The notes: generated by a model not told the origin, from the letters alone. DNA of 64,000 nucleotides from Bact-08 sp964533215 (GCA_964533215.1 CAZHLJ010000002.1:62001-126000), one strand, 5' to 3'. Shown: positions 17,930-27,220, counted from the first letter of the stretch. Program-made: numbers and translations.

Positions 17930-19264
17930 TTAAAGATTTTTAACAGCTTCTTTAAATTGGTTTCCTCTATCCTCGTAGTTTTTGAAAAGGTCAAAGCTTG
18001 CACATGCAGGAGAGAGCAATACGGTCTCTCCTGGTCTGGCTATACCGTATGCGGTTTTCACTGCCTCTTCAGCTGAGAGAGTGTCGTACATCGCCTCTAC
18101 TTTGTCTTCAAATTCTGCATGAAGTTTTTTGTTGTCAACACCAAGGCAGATTATTGCCCTCACCTTTTCCTTTACAAGATCAAATAGTGCCGAGTAGTCA
18201 TTACCCTTGTCTTTACCTCCTGCAATCCAGATTACCGGTGTGGTCATGCTCTCAAGGGCATACCATGTAGAGTTTACATTTGTCCCTTTGGAGTCGTTGA
18301 TGTATAAAACGTTCTTTACCTTTAAAACCTTCTCTAGCCGATGCTCGATGCCCTTAAAGCTTGACAAGCTATCGCGGAGGACATCGTTTTTTATGTCCAG
18401 GACTTTACCTGTAATGGCAGCAGCCATTGAGTTGTATATATTGTGTTTGCCTTGGAGCGACAGTTCGTTTAGGAACATTCGGTATTCTCTGTCATCGTAG
18501 TGGACATGCATCTGATTGTCCTGTACATAGGCTCCCTCTTCGACAATCCTGGTCTGGCTGAAAGGAAGTCTTTTTGCCTGAAGGACAATTTTATTAAGGT
18601 GTGATATGCTTATTTCATCATCGGCGCAAAATATGAAGCAATCTTCATTGGACATATTCTGCGTGATTCTGAATTTTGCCTTTATGTAGTTCTCTATGTC
18701 GTTATTGTACCTGTCTAGATGATCAGGTGTGATATTAAGTAGAACGGCTATGTCCGCCTTGAAATCGTACATGCCGTCAAGTTGAAAGCTGCTAAGTTCC
18801 AATACGTAGTAGTCATAATTCTGCGTAGCAACCTGAAATGCGTAAGACTGGCCGATATTTCCTGCGAGACCTACGTTGAGACCTGCATTTTTCAGCAAAA
18901 AATAGATAATGGATGTAGTAGTGGTTTTTCCGTTACTTCCAGTAATACAGATTTTCTTTGCTCCGTCATATCTTCCTGCAAATTCAATTTCTGAAATGAC
19001 AGGAATTCCTTTTGCTCTTATCTCTTCGACAATTGGAACACTATCCGGGATGCCTGGACTCTTGATTATCTCGTCTGCATTCAGGATGAATTCCCTCTTG
19101 TGGCCTCCCTCCTCATATGGTATTCCATATTTTTCCAGCATCGCTTTGGCGTCCGAAGTAAGCATGTTGCTGTCTGTCAAAAAGGTGTCATGTCCCTTGA
19201 CTTTTGCAAGAACGGCAGATCCTACACCACTTTCACCACCTCCAAGAATTACTACTCGTGACAT
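17930..19264 (-). CDS. murD: UDP-MurNAc-L-alanine--D-glutamate ligase MurD
   Basis: A 444-residue Mur ligase that adds D-Glu to UDP-MurNAc-L-Ala. VILGGGESGVGSAVLA starts the substrate domain; CITGSNGKTTTTSIIYFLL is the P-loop; ELSSFQLDGMYDFKADI and LLNITPDHLDRYNN are Mur-ligase motifs; YINDSKGTNVNSTWYALES and IWIAGGKDKGNDYS belong to the C-terminal domain. Two bases separate it from ftsW. Confidence 0.96.
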   Translation of the reverse strand: MSRVVILGGGESGVGSAVLAKVKGHDTFLTDSNMLTSDAKAMLEKYGIPYEEGGHKREFILNADEIIKSPGIPDSVPIVEEIRAKGIPVISEIEFAGRYDGAKKICITGSNGKTTTTSIIYFLLKNAGLNVGLAGNIGQSYAFQVATQNYDYYVLELSSFQLDGMYDFKADIAVLLNITPDHLDRYNNDIENYIKAKFRITQNMSNEDCFIFCADDEISISHLNKIVLQAKRLPFSQTRIVEEGAYVQDNQMHVHYDDREYRMFLNELSLQGKHNIYNSMAAAITGKVLDIKNDVLRDSLSSFKGIEHRLEKVLKVKNVLYINDSKGTNVNSTWYALESMTTPVIWIAGGKDKGNDYSALFDLVKEKVRAIICLGVDNKKLHAEFEDKVEAMYDTLSAEEAVKTAYGIARPGETVLLSPACASFDLFKNYEDRGNQFKEAVKNL

Positions 19265-19265
19265 T

Positions 19266-20546
19266 TTATCTTATTTTTAATGTTATTATTGTTAAACCTG
19301 CAAGCAATATTGCTATTATCCAGAATCTTGCAACTATTTTTGCCTCTGGAATGGCCATTTTTGGAAACTGAATAAGGGCTGGAATTCCCTCCTTTTGAAA
19401 ATGGTGGTGCAGAGGAGTCATTTTAAATATTCGTACACCAGCTCCATACCTCTTTTTCGTATATTTGAAGTACACTCTCTGAAGGATGACGGAAATGCTC
19501 TCAACAAAGAATATTCCGCAAAGAATAGGAATCAGAAGCTCTTTCTTTATCATTATGGCAGCAACGGCTATGATTCCACCTATGGCCAGACTACCTGTAT
19601 CTCCCATGAATACCTGAGCCGGATAAGAATTGTACCACAGGAATCCAACTAAAGCCCCTATAAATGCGGCAAGCACTATAACCAACTCTCCTGTGTCAGG
19701 TATGTACATTATATTCAAATAGTTAGAGTATATGATATTGCCTGACACATAAGCCAGTATGGCTAGTGTGACACCTACGACAGCAGAAGTCCCGGTGGCA
19801 AGGCCATCCATTCCATCGGTAAGGTTAGTCCCATTAGAGACCGCTGTTACAACAAAAATTATTACCAGAATATAGATTAGCCATGTTAGTGTTTCACCTG
19901 CTGCACCTTTTAATGGTGAAAGCCAGGCATAGTCAAACTCATTTCCCTTTACAAATGGGATGGTTGTCTTTGTGCTTTTTTCGTCTTTAAAATAACTTAT
20001 TTTTGCAGAGAAACCCTCCTGCTTTACTATTTCTGCGTGAGCCTCCTCTGTCATTTGAGCTGCCGGAACACGGACTACGGCCTGATCGCTGAAATAGAGG
20101 CTGACGCCTACAATAAGACCTAAGGCAACCTGCCCGAATATTTTGAATTTGCCTTCCAGCCCCTCTTTGTTCTTTTTGAACACCTTTATGTAGTCATCTG
20201 CGAATCCTATTAAACCAAGCCATACAGTAGTGATAATCATAAGCTGTACGTAGATGTTTGTCAGGTCGCCCAAAAGAATTGCCGGAATAAGTATGGATAT
20301 AAGGATTATTATTCCACCCATGGTAGGGGTGCCTTTTTTCTCCATCTGACCCTCAAGTCCTAAATCCCGAATCTCTTCTCCTATCTGTTTTTGCGCCAGC
20401 TTGCGGATTATCTTTTTCCCAACAATAAGTGCAAGCAGAAGAGAGAGAATGAATGCGGAAAATGCTCTGAATGAGATATACTTAAGTAGACCGAATCCTG
20501 GGAAATCGATCATGTCCTTAAAGTAATCAAATAGATTGTACAACAT
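19266..20546 (-). CDS. mraY: Phospho-MurNAc-pentapeptide transferase MraY
   Basis: A 426-residue polytopic enzyme that makes lipid I from UDP-MurNAc-pentapeptide and undecaprenyl phosphate. Motifs: GTPTMGGIIILISI, GFADDYIKVFKKN (Asp pair), NGTNLTDGMDGLATG, FMGDTGSLAIGG, and HHHFQKEG in the last cytoplasmic loop. It is about 60 residues longer than E. coli MraY: an extra stretch (about residues 155-215, VRVPAAQMTEEAHAE onward) precedes a membrane helix, as in other Bacteroidota MraY proteins. No murF precedes it. Confidence 0.95.
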   Translation of the reverse strand: MLYNLFDYFKDMIDFPGFGLLKYISFRAFSAFILSLLLALIVGKKIIRKLAQKQIGEEIRDLGLEGQMEKKGTPTMGGIIILISILIPAILLGDLTNIYVQLMIITTVWLGLIGFADDYIKVFKKNKEGLEGKFKIFGQVALGLIVGVSLYFSDQAVVRVPAAQMTEEAHAEIVKQEGFSAKISYFKDEKSTKTTIPFVKGNEFDYAWLSPLKGAAGETLTWLIYILVIIFVVTAVSNGTNLTDGMDGLATGTSAVVGVTLAILAYVSGNIIYSNYLNIMYIPDTGELVIVLAAFIGALVGFLWYNSYPAQVFMGDTGSLAIGGIIAVAAIMIKKELLIPILCGIFFVESISVILQRVYFKYTKKRYGAGVRIFKMTPLHHHFQKEGIPALIQFPKMAIPEAKIVARFWIIAILLAGLTIITLKIR

Positions 20547-20553
20547 ATTCCTT

Positions 20554-22002
20554 TTAATTTTGGTTAAATACTTCTGAAATCACCTCTTTATCATCAAAAT
20601 GATGTTTTACACCTTTTATGTCTTGGTAGTTCTCATGTCCTTTTCCTGCGACAAGAATTATCGATCCCTCTTTTGACATAAGTATAGCTGTTCTTATGGC
20701 CTCTCGTCTGTCGGTGATGAACATAGCAGAGGATCTCTCCTTTGCGGTGAATCCGGCCTTTATATCCTCTATGATTGCGTCGGGCTCTTCAAATCTTGGA
20801 TTATCAGATGTGACAATCACTTTGTCGGAATATTTTGCTGCAATCTGAGCCATTTCAGGTCTTTTGGTTTTGTCTCTGTTTCCCCCGCATCCGAAAACTG
20901 TAACCAACTCACTTTCTCCAGCACAATCTCTAAGAGTCTTCAGTACATTCTCAAGGGCATCGGGTGTATGAGCGTAATCCACTACCGCTGTCAAGTTTTT
21001 AAATCCTTTTATATATTCAAGCCGGCCAGAGACTGATGTCAAAGAGCTTAGGTGTACAAGCACCTCCTCGCGATTTCCTCCTAAAAGTATTGCCGTTGAA
21101 TACACTGCAAGAAGATTGTAGGCATTGTGAGCACCTATGAATTTGGTCCAGACCTCCCTGTTGTCAATTTTCACAAGCATCCCATCGAGCCCTTTTTCTA
21201 TTATCTTGCAATTGAAATCTGCAGAAGCCTGACAAGAGTAACGGTATTTTCTGGCTTGTGTATTCTGTATCATTACAAGTCCGTTCCTGTCATCTATGTT
21301 CGTCAGAGCAAAAGCTGTGGCTGGCAGATTGTCAAAGAAGCTCTTTTTTGCACGTATGTACTCCTGAAATGTCTTATGGTAATCAAGATGGTCATGAGTG
21401 ATGTTGGAGAATATTGCTCCGGCGAAATTGATTCCACAGACTCTGTTCTGATCTAGAGAGTGGGAGCTTACCTCCATAAAGCAGTATTCGCATCCTGCGT
21501 CGGCCATTTCCGAGAGAAGAGCATTCGTCTCCAAAGGATCTGGAGTCGTATGTGTTGCTGCAACCTGTCTATCTGCAACGAAATTTGCAATTGTAGATAG
21601 AAGTCCGCACTTGTAACCGAGTTTTGTAAAAAGTTGGTAAAGCAGAGTGACGGTTGTTGTCTTACCGTTAGTTCCCGTTATACCCACCATCTTCAACTTC
21701 TCTGATGGGTTGTTGTAGAAATTTGATGCCAGATATCCGAGTGCCTTATGGCTGTCTTCAACTTGGATCATTGTTACAGGCAGTGTTTCTGAAGGCAGTG
21801 TCTCGCAAATAATTGCACAAGCTCCGCCTTCAACAGCTTTGACTATATAATCGTGTCCGTCTGATGTTCCCCCTTTGATTGCTACAAAAAGCGCCCCATC
21901 CTTAACTTCTCTGGAATCGAAGCATACAGACTTGACCTCCGGCTCTTGATTGCCGGTAATTGTCACAACCTTGATGTTATTCAGTAATTTGCTTATTTTC
22001 AT
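20554..22002 (-). CDS. murE: UDP-MurNAc-L-Ala-D-Glu--2,6-diaminopimelate ligase MurE
   Basis: A 482-residue Mur ligase adding the third stem residue. P-loop GITGTNGKTTTVTLLYQLF; carbamylated-Lys region YIRAKKSFFDNL; C-terminal motif TSDNPRFEEPDAI. The DNPR sequence is the signature for meso-diaminopimelate specificity, so this organism should make DAP-type peptidoglycan. The gene's start overlaps the end of ftsI by 26 bases. Confidence 0.95.
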   Translation of the reverse strand: MKISKLLNNIKVVTITGNQEPEVKSVCFDSREVKDGALFVAIKGGTSDGHDYIVKAVEGGACAIICETLPSETLPVTMIQVEDSHKALGYLASNFYNNPSEKLKMVGITGTNGKTTTVTLLYQLFTKLGYKCGLLSTIANFVADRQVAATHTTPDPLETNALLSEMADAGCEYCFMEVSSHSLDQNRVCGINFAGAIFSNITHDHLDYHKTFQEYIRAKKSFFDNLPATAFALTNIDDRNGLVMIQNTQARKYRYSCQASADFNCKIIEKGLDGMLVKIDNREVWTKFIGAHNAYNLLAVYSTAILLGGNREEVLVHLSSLTSVSGRLEYIKGFKNLTAVVDYAHTPDALENVLKTLRDCAGESELVTVFGCGGNRDKTKRPEMAQIAAKYSDKVIVTSDNPRFEEPDAIIEDIKAGFTAKERSSAMFITDRREAIRTAILMSKEGSIILVAGKGHENYQDIKGVKHHFDDKEVISEVFNQN

Positions 22003-24100
22003 AATTTTCTGAAAGTTGAATTTGGATTATATCTTTTTTCTCTACAGCGGTTCCGGGAGCAGGAGTCTGACTGATTACTCTTCCTCTGCCACTGAACTTA
22101 ACACGGTATCCCTGGTTTTCCAACAGAAAAACAGCATCGCGCAAGCCCATATTTATAACACTCGGCACAGAGTCTTTTTCAATTATATATTGCTTGACCG
22201 ATATTCTATTGCTATCCTTCGAAAATTCCAACCATTCAGCTTTAGGGACACTTAGCTTCTCTCCTGTAGGCAACATGGCGAGCAACTTGCCGGTTGTTGA
22301 TGCTTTACCGGAAAGAATAACAGGCTTGGTTTTTGGTGTTCTTCCTTTGCCGGATATCGGGTCTTTCCAGTCAGGGCTGGTTGCGTAGATTTTATCAGAT
22401 ATCTGCTTGAATACTGGTCCTGCCCACGTTGCTCCGTAAAAGCTGGTATGTGTGGGGTTTGTGTATAGAACAACTATTATTGAGTACTTTGGATTTTCAG
22501 ATGGAAAGAATCCGGCAAAAGAGGCTTGATATTTTTTACGTCCCATGGCATCTTTATATCTTCCGTCAAATGCAATCTGGGCTGTTCCTGTTTTTCCTGA
22601 AATTGCATATCTAGGATCGTTGAAACCTCGTCCGGTGCCATCCGTGACAACTCCGCGGAGAGCGATATGCACAGCCTTGACCGTAGATTTAGAACATATT
22701 GACCCACTTAACTCTTGTGGTTCGAACCTCTTTTCAATCACGCCGCTTCTTTGCAGGTTTTCCACAAAATATGGCTTCATCATCTTTCCTCCGTTAGCTA
22801 TGGCATTATAGAATGTCAGGGTGTGAAGAGGAGTGAGGAGTGCGGCGTAACCCATAGCCATCATAGGCAGGGTAAGATTACTCCACATCGGATCTCCAGG
22901 CGAGTGTATAACTGCGCGGCCTTCTCCCTGGATGTCTAGGTTGAATTTTTCATCCAGCTTCATATTGTGAAGCCTGTCTACATATTTTTTCTCGTTGTTT
23001 GAGTAAAATTGAACACCTAGTTTTGCAAAGGCTACATTTGATGATTTTTCAAAGGCTTTGAGGACGTTTATCATACCATATCCTCCATGAGCTTCGGTGA
23101 AAGTCTTTGTGCTATATTTCCAAGACCCGTTCCCGGCGTCTATTGGGGTATCAAGAGTTACGTACCCATCTTCTATCAAGGCTACAAGAGTTGCTAGTTT
23201 GAAAGTCGAGCCAGGTTCGGTAGCCTGACCGATGGCGTAGTTGAAGGATTCATCAAACTGACCATCTGCGCTTTTTTTCATATTTGCAATGGCCCTGATG
23301 GCACCGGTCTTTACCTCCATAACTATGGCTGTAGCACCCTCAAATACATCAGAAAGAGCCAATTGCTCTTTCAAAGCCTTTTCTGCTGTCTCCTGGATGT
23401 CTATATCCAAAGTAGTCTGAACGTCATAGCCGTCTTTTGGGGCGACAGCGGTTTCATTATCTACTGGTTTCCATTCTCCCCCAAGCATTCTCTGGACTGT
23501 CTGTCTTCCAGGTATACCTTTAAGATAGAAATCATAGCTACCTTCAATTCCTACTCCCACACCCATTGTGTTTATGAAGCCTATTGTCCTGTATGCAAGC
23601 CTTCCATACGGATTGGATCTCTTGTTCCTCTGTTCTGCAATTATTCCTCCTCTGTTGGCTCCTTGGTTGAATATGGGAAACTTCTTTATCTCAGTAAGTT
23701 CTGAGTAGTCTACCAATCTGTTGCCTATGCTTTTGTATCGTTTGCCGGCCTTTCTTGATATCTTCAAATCGGTGCTGTATGCTGCTGCACTCTTATCGTG
23801 ATAAAAATTGCTCAGGGCTATGGCAAGTGCCTCTATATTATTCTGAAAAGCCGTATCACTTGGTACAGTGCAATCCATCCTAACCTGATAGTATGGGATG
23901 GAGGTGGAGAGAGATCTTCCGTCACGCGCCAGAATACTTCCTCTGGTTGCCTCTATCTCCTCAATACGGAAAGAGATGTCATCGGAGTTTACTGCCAGCT
24001 TCGTGAAGTATTGTAGTTGTACAATACGGGCAATCACCGTCAGGCTTAACAGGACGATGATAAAATATACAATACCCACTCTTTGTATTACCTCTTTCAT
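21977..24100 (-). CDS. ftsI: Septal peptidoglycan transpeptidase FtsI (PBP3-like) with PASTA domain
   Basis: A 707-residue class B penicillin-binding protein. One N-terminal membrane helix (residues about 9-28), the pedestal region with RGSILARDGRSLSTS, then the transpeptidase domain with EPGSTFKLATL (SxxK), EKSSNVAFAKL (SxN) and SGKTGTAQI (KTG). A single PASTA domain follows near the C-terminus (VPSVINMGLRDAVFLLENQ to VISQTPAPGTAV). It cross-links septal murein with FtsW. Upstream ftsL overlaps by four bases. Confidence 0.95.
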   Translation of the reverse strand: MKEVIQRVGIVYFIIVLLSLTVIARIVQLQYFTKLAVNSDDISFRIEEIEATRGSILARDGRSLSTSIPYYQVRMDCTVPSDTAFQNNIEALAIALSNFYHDKSAAAYSTDLKISRKAGKRYKSIGNRLVDYSELTEIKKFPIFNQGANRGGIIAEQRNKRSNPYGRLAYRTIGFINTMGVGVGIEGSYDFYLKGIPGRQTVQRMLGGEWKPVDNETAVAPKDGYDVQTTLDIDIQETAEKALKEQLALSDVFEGATAIVMEVKTGAIRAIANMKKSADGQFDESFNYAIGQATEPGSTFKLATLVALIEDGYVTLDTPIDAGNGSWKYSTKTFTEAHGGYGMINVLKAFEKSSNVAFAKLGVQFYSNNEKKYVDRLHNMKLDEKFNLDIQGEGRAVIHSPGDPMWSNLTLPMMAMGYAALLTPLHTLTFYNAIANGGKMMKPYFVENLQRSGVIEKRFEPQELSGSICSKSTVKAVHIALRGVVTDGTGRGFNDPRYAISGKTGTAQIAFDGRYKDAMGRKKYQASFAGFFPSENPKYSIIVVLYTNPTHTSFYGATWAGPVFKQISDKIYATSPDWKDPISGKGRTPKTKPVILSGKASTTGKLLAMLPTGEKLSVPKAEWLEFSKDSNRISVKQYIIEKDSVPSVINMGLRDAVFLLENQGYRVKFSGRGRVISQTPAPGTAVEKKDIIQIQLSENYENKQITE

Positions 24101-24423
24101 AACTTATCAGTCAATATTCTCCTTGGCGGATCAGTTGGCTTAACCAATTTGGAATTGTGTTCCAACAAACGTTTCTCTATTTCAACCATTTTGCTTTGGT
24201 AAAGCAATTTTGCCGACTTGCTGGTATAATCAGCTTTCAGGTGCTTCAACTCTTTCTGGTTCCTCCTCTCAATAAGCAGGCTCCTTTCAATGCCGAAATT
24301 TATACTTATGTAAAGGATGATAAGGACAAACACATAGAGGACAAATCTCGCTTGCTTCAGTATTCCTGTGCTCAGCAGAATCTGTCCACCCAATATTTCA
24401 GTTAACCAATTGTGTTTTGCCAT
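24097..24423 (-). CDS. FtsL-like small divisome membrane protein
   Basis: A 108-residue protein with a cytoplasmic head, one membrane segment (FVLYVFVLIILYISINFGI, about residues 27-45) and a short helical, likely coiled-coil periplasmic part (RRNQKELKHLKADYTSK onward). This size, topology and position between rsmH and ftsI are those of FtsL, which joins FtsB and FtsQ; sequence conservation in the family is too low to prove it. In Bacteroidota these genes are often annotated as FtsL-related. Confidence 0.8.
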   Translation of the reverse strand: MAKHNWLTEILGGQILLSTGILKQARFVLYVFVLIILYISINFGIERSLLIERRNQKELKHLKADYTSKSAKLLYQSKMVEIEKRLLEHNSKLVKPTDPPRRILTDKL

Positions 24424-24429
24424 CCCTCT

Positions 24430-25332
24430 TTATATTTTTTTTGCCACTCTTAATTTTGCACTTCTTGCCCTTGTGTTTCCTGCAATCTCCTCCTCCTTGG
24501 GCGATATCGGTTTTTTTGTAATAACCTCAAAAGGAGATTTTACATTGCCAAAGAAATCCTTGTCTATAACTCCCTCAATATTTCCGGAGCGCATGAAATT
24601 CTTTACCATTCTGTCTTCCAGAGAATGATAGGTTATAACGACCAACCTGCCGCCTGGTTTGAGAACTATTGCCGCATCGTTCAAAAAACCCTCAAGAGCC
24701 CTCATCTCACCATTAACCTCAATTCTTAGTGCCTGATATACTTTGGCCAGATATTTATGTTCGGCAAATTTTGGAAGTACTGGTGCAAGTGCTGAGTTGA
24801 GATCTGTTGTGGTTGCAATCTGACCGTTGCTTCTGCTCTTACATATCAGTTGGGCAACTCTTTTGCTGTTTTCAACCTCTCCGTATGTGCTTAACACTCT
24901 TATGAGGTCTTCTTCTGTATAGCCATTTACAATGTCAGCTGCTGTCGCTTTTCCCTTCTGGTTCATTCTCATGTCTAGCGGTGCATCAAATCTGAAAGAG
25001 AAGCCTCTCTCTTCTGTGTCGAACTGATGGGAAGAAACGCCAAGGTCGGCCAAAATGCCGTCTACGTATTTTATACTATTTAAATGAACATAGTTTCTAA
25101 TGAAGCGAAAATTGTTGTGGATCAATGTAAGCCTGCTGTCCTTAGGGGCATTGTCCAATGCGTCGCTGTCTTTGTCAAAAGCAATCAGCCTTGATTTCTC
25201 GTCCATCCGAGATAAGATTTCACGACTGTGTCCTCCGCCCCCAAATGTGACATCCAGATAAATTCCTTCAGGCACAATGGCTAAAGCTGTTACACTTTCA
25301 TCAAGTAGAACGGGTGTGTGATAAGTGCTCAT
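24430..25332 (-). CDS. rsmH: 16S rRNA (cytosine1402-N4)-methyltransferase RsmH
   Basis: A 300-residue SAM-dependent methyltransferase (MraW) acting on C1402 of 16S rRNA. Start block YHTPVLLDESVTALAI, SAM loop DVTFGGGGHSREIL, ADLGVSSHQFDTEERGFSF, DMRMNQ, FQALRI-like YQALRIEVNGEM and VVITYHSLEDRMVKNF are all characteristic. RsmI, which methylates the 2'-O of the same nucleotide, is at 61067 in this window. Confidence 0.96.
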   Translation of the reverse strand: MSTYHTPVLLDESVTALAIVPEGIYLDVTFGGGGHSREILSRMDEKSRLIAFDKDSDALDNAPKDSRLTLIHNNFRFIRNYVHLNSIKYVDGILADLGVSSHQFDTEERGFSFRFDAPLDMRMNQKGKATAADIVNGYTEEDLIRVLSTYGEVENSKRVAQLICKSRSNGQIATTTDLNSALAPVLPKFAEHKYLAKVYQALRIEVNGEMRALEGFLNDAAIVLKPGGRLVVITYHSLEDRMVKNFMRSGNIEGVIDKDFFGNVKSPFEVITKKPISPKEEEIAGNTRARSAKLRVAKKI

Positions 25333-25343
25333 GATAAAACTCC

Positions 25344-25787
25344 TTACCCTAAAATTTTTTCAGCTAATGCGAGGTAGTCGTTCTCTTGTAATTTGGTGCT
25401 TTGGAAACTCTCTTTTGCCCAGATCTCTATTTTGTGATCGTTTCCGGCAAAAATGACCTCTCTCTCTACACCAATTTGTTCAAGTAATCTCTTTGGGATA
25501 GATATTCTGCCGAGTTTTTCATCGGGTTCGACCATTGCACGGTCTCTCATGTATTCTCTCCAAAACTGAGAATGTTCTCTATTGAAAAAGTTAAGGCGCG
25601 ATTTTACTTGCTCTGACTCCTTGGCCCACTCGTCGTAAGTGAACATTTCAAGGCAGTTGGAAAAGAGGTCTTTTTTAATAACGAATCTAAGTTCGCCCTC
25701 GGTAATCACAGATTTGAAAGACGAAGGAAGTATCAGTCTCCCCTTGTCGTCTACCTTTACTGTGTATTCACCAATAAACTTGATCAT
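25344..25787 (-). CDS. mraZ: Transcriptional regulator MraZ
   Basis: A 147-residue protein with two AbrB/SpoVT-like swapped-hairpin domains: YTVKVDDKGRLILPSSFK (N-terminal copy) and PDEKLGRISIPKRLLEQIG (C-terminal copy). MraZ binds 10-base-spaced repeats ahead of its own operon and usually represses the dcw cluster. I choose the ATG at 25787: the in-frame TTG at 25823 lies in the presumed -7 promoter box. It is the first gene of the 13-gene cluster, 11 bases before rsmH. Confidence 0.95.
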   Translation of the reverse strand: MIKFIGEYTVKVDDKGRLILPSSFKSVITEGELRFVIKKDLFSNCLEMFTYDEWAKESEQVKSRLNFFNREHSQFWREYMRDRAMVEPDEKLGRISIPKRLLEQIGVEREVIFAGNDHKIEIWAKESFQSTKLQENDYLALAEKILG

Positions 25788-25820
25788 TTCGTTGTCTTTT
25801 CCGTGTTGTTTTGACTTATG

Positions 25821-25828
25821 CAAAATTA
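25821..25828 (-). promoter_or_regulatory. -7 box of the dcw operon promoter
   Basis: TAATTTTG on the minus strand matches TAnnTTTG, 33 bases before the mraZ ATG. There is no clear TTG at -33; that position is occupied by the phased TGGAA repeats, consistent with a regulated promoter. Confidence 0.5.
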
Positions 25829-25829
25829 A

Positions 25830-25872
25830 ACAATGTTTTCCATTTTATTCCATTTTTTTACATTTTTTTCCA
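25830..25872 (-). promoter_or_regulatory. MraZ-type operator: 10-base-phased TGGAA repeats
   Basis: On the minus strand TGG, TGT, TGG, TGG and TGT begin at 25872, 25862, 25852, 25842 and 25832, exactly 10 bases apart, each (except the last) followed by an A-rich run (units TGGAAAAAAA, TGTAAAAAAA, TGGAATAAAA, TGGAAAACAT). Known MraZ operators are direct repeats with this 10-base step ahead of mraZ (TGGGN with 5-base spacers in E. coli). The block abuts the dcw -7 box and lies between mraZ and the divergent M23 peptidase, so it could act on both. Confidence 0.65.
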
Positions 25873-25909
25873 CAATATTATCAACAAATCGCTATCTTCG
25901 AAGTGTAAA

Positions 25910-27184
25910 ATGAAATATATGAAAAACGTACTCCTTTTTTTAGTTCTATTCTTTGCTCTATCGTGCTCACAAAGAGCAGGGGAGGGTGAGGGCAAAACAG
26001 AAAATAATCCTGTCGCAAGCGAATTCTCTGAATTTGGCATACCGGCACTTGAATTTGAAGTAAAGGAGGGCAGGATAAAGAGTGGGCAATTCTTCTCAAA
26101 TCTGATGGAAGGCTTGGGGGCATCAAATGCTGATGTCTACGCTTTGGCACAAGCGTCAATCGGTAAGTTTGACCTTAAGAGGCTTAAGGTTGGCAACTAT
26201 TACAGGGCGTTCTATACAACAGATGAGAATCCTAAACTTGCTTATCTTATGTATGAAGAGAGTAAAACCTCTTTTGTTACATTCGGCTTGCACGATTCAA
26301 TCTTTGTCAAGGTCTTTCAGAGACCTGTTACAACACAGATGAGAGTTGGAGAGGCTACAATAACTGAATCTCTTTGGTATGATGTTGAAAGGGCGGGGCT
26401 TAGTGCAAAACTGGCGTCCAGACTTGAAAATATATATGCATGGTCAATTGACTTCTTTGGATTGCAGAAGGGTGACTCTTTCAAGGTCTTGTATGATGAA
26501 ACCAGGAGTGAAGATGGCGAGGTGATTGAGATAGGACAGATTTATGCTGCTTATTTCACACATGAAGGTAAGATGTATGATGCATATATGTATACTTCTC
26601 CAGATGATACAGGATCTGTACAGTATTTCAACGCAAAGGGCGAAAATCTTAAAAAGGCATTTTTAAAGGCTCCGTTAAGCTTTACGAGAGTCTCTTCCGG
26701 GTTTACTTATGCCAGACGTCATCCCGTGACAAGAATAGTCCGACCTCACACCGGAGTTGATTATGCTGCTCCAAAGGGTACACCTGTAATGAGTATAGGA
26801 GAAGGAACTGTTATTCAGAAAGGTTGGGCCGGTGGAGGTGGAAATACAATTAAAATAAAGCATAATGCCACATATACTACGGGTTATATGCATCTCTCTG
26901 CTTTTGCAAGTGGACTGAAAAAAGGTAGCCGTGTCCATCAGGGACAGGTGATTGGACGCGTGGGCAGTACAGGAATGTCCACTGGCCCTCACTTAGATTT
27001 CAGAGTATGGAAAAACGGCACACCTATGAACCCTCTTAAGATGGAATCTCCACCTGCAAAGGAGATTGATAAATCTCATATGGAGGCTTTCAGGAATCAG
27101 ATGAAGCTTGTCAAGTTCCAGACAGATTCGATAATGTCTGTTCAATACATGGATACACTCGTACTCAAGTTGGGAAAGAGATAA
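25910..27184 (+). CDS. M23-family murein metallopeptidase, lipoprotein
   Basis: A 424-residue lipoprotein: signal peptide MKYMKNVLLFLVLFFALSC with lipobox ALSC, so it is anchored in an envelope membrane. The middle part (about 60-270) resembles the N-terminal domains of OapA/MepM-like endopeptidases (AQASIGKFDLKRLKVGNYY, a LysM/opacity-like region). The LytM domain is complete: RPHTGVDYAAPKGTPV gives the first Zn His and Asp, and YMHLSAF and GPHLDFRVW the HxH-type ligands. It should cut peptide cross-links of peptidoglycan. A longer frame from 25811 is rejected because it would begin across the mraZ control region. It diverges from the dcw cluster. Confidence 0.9.
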   Translation: MKYMKNVLLFLVLFFALSCSQRAGEGEGKTENNPVASEFSEFGIPALEFEVKEGRIKSGQFFSNLMEGLGASNADVYALAQASIGKFDLKRLKVGNYYRAFYTTDENPKLAYLMYEESKTSFVTFGLHDSIFVKVFQRPVTTQMRVGEATITESLWYDVERAGLSAKLASRLENIYAWSIDFFGLQKGDSFKVLYDETRSEDGEVIEIGQIYAAYFTHEGKMYDAYMYTSPDDTGSVQYFNAKGENLKKAFLKAPLSFTRVSSGFTYARRHPVTRIVRPHTGVDYAAPKGTPVMSIGEGTVIQKGWAGGGGNTIKIKHNATYTTGYMHLSAFASGLKKGSRVHQGQVIGRVGSTGMSTGPHLDFRVWKNGTPMNPLKMESPPAKEIDKSHMEAFRNQMKLVKFQTDSIMSVQYMDTLVLKLGKR

Positions 27185-27200
27185 TCTAGTGTTATCTTTG
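27170..27200 (+). promoter_or_regulatory. Promoter of the EttA-like gene
   Basis: TTG (27170-27172), 20 bases, TATCTTTG (27193-27200); the leader to the ATG at 27221 is about 13-17 bases. The -33 element lies inside the 3' end of the peptidase gene. Confidence 0.6.
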
Positions 27201-27220
27201 CCGTAAATTTATATTAATAT

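Noticed and set aside
25830..25872. Possible CRISPR-like short repeat array
   Set aside because: Units are 10 bases with no spacers; the position and phase fit an MraZ operator instead.
25811..25909. Upstream extension of the M23 peptidase frame
   Set aside because: It crosses the phased repeats and the predicted promoter and would bury the lipoprotein signal peptide 33 residues inside the protein.
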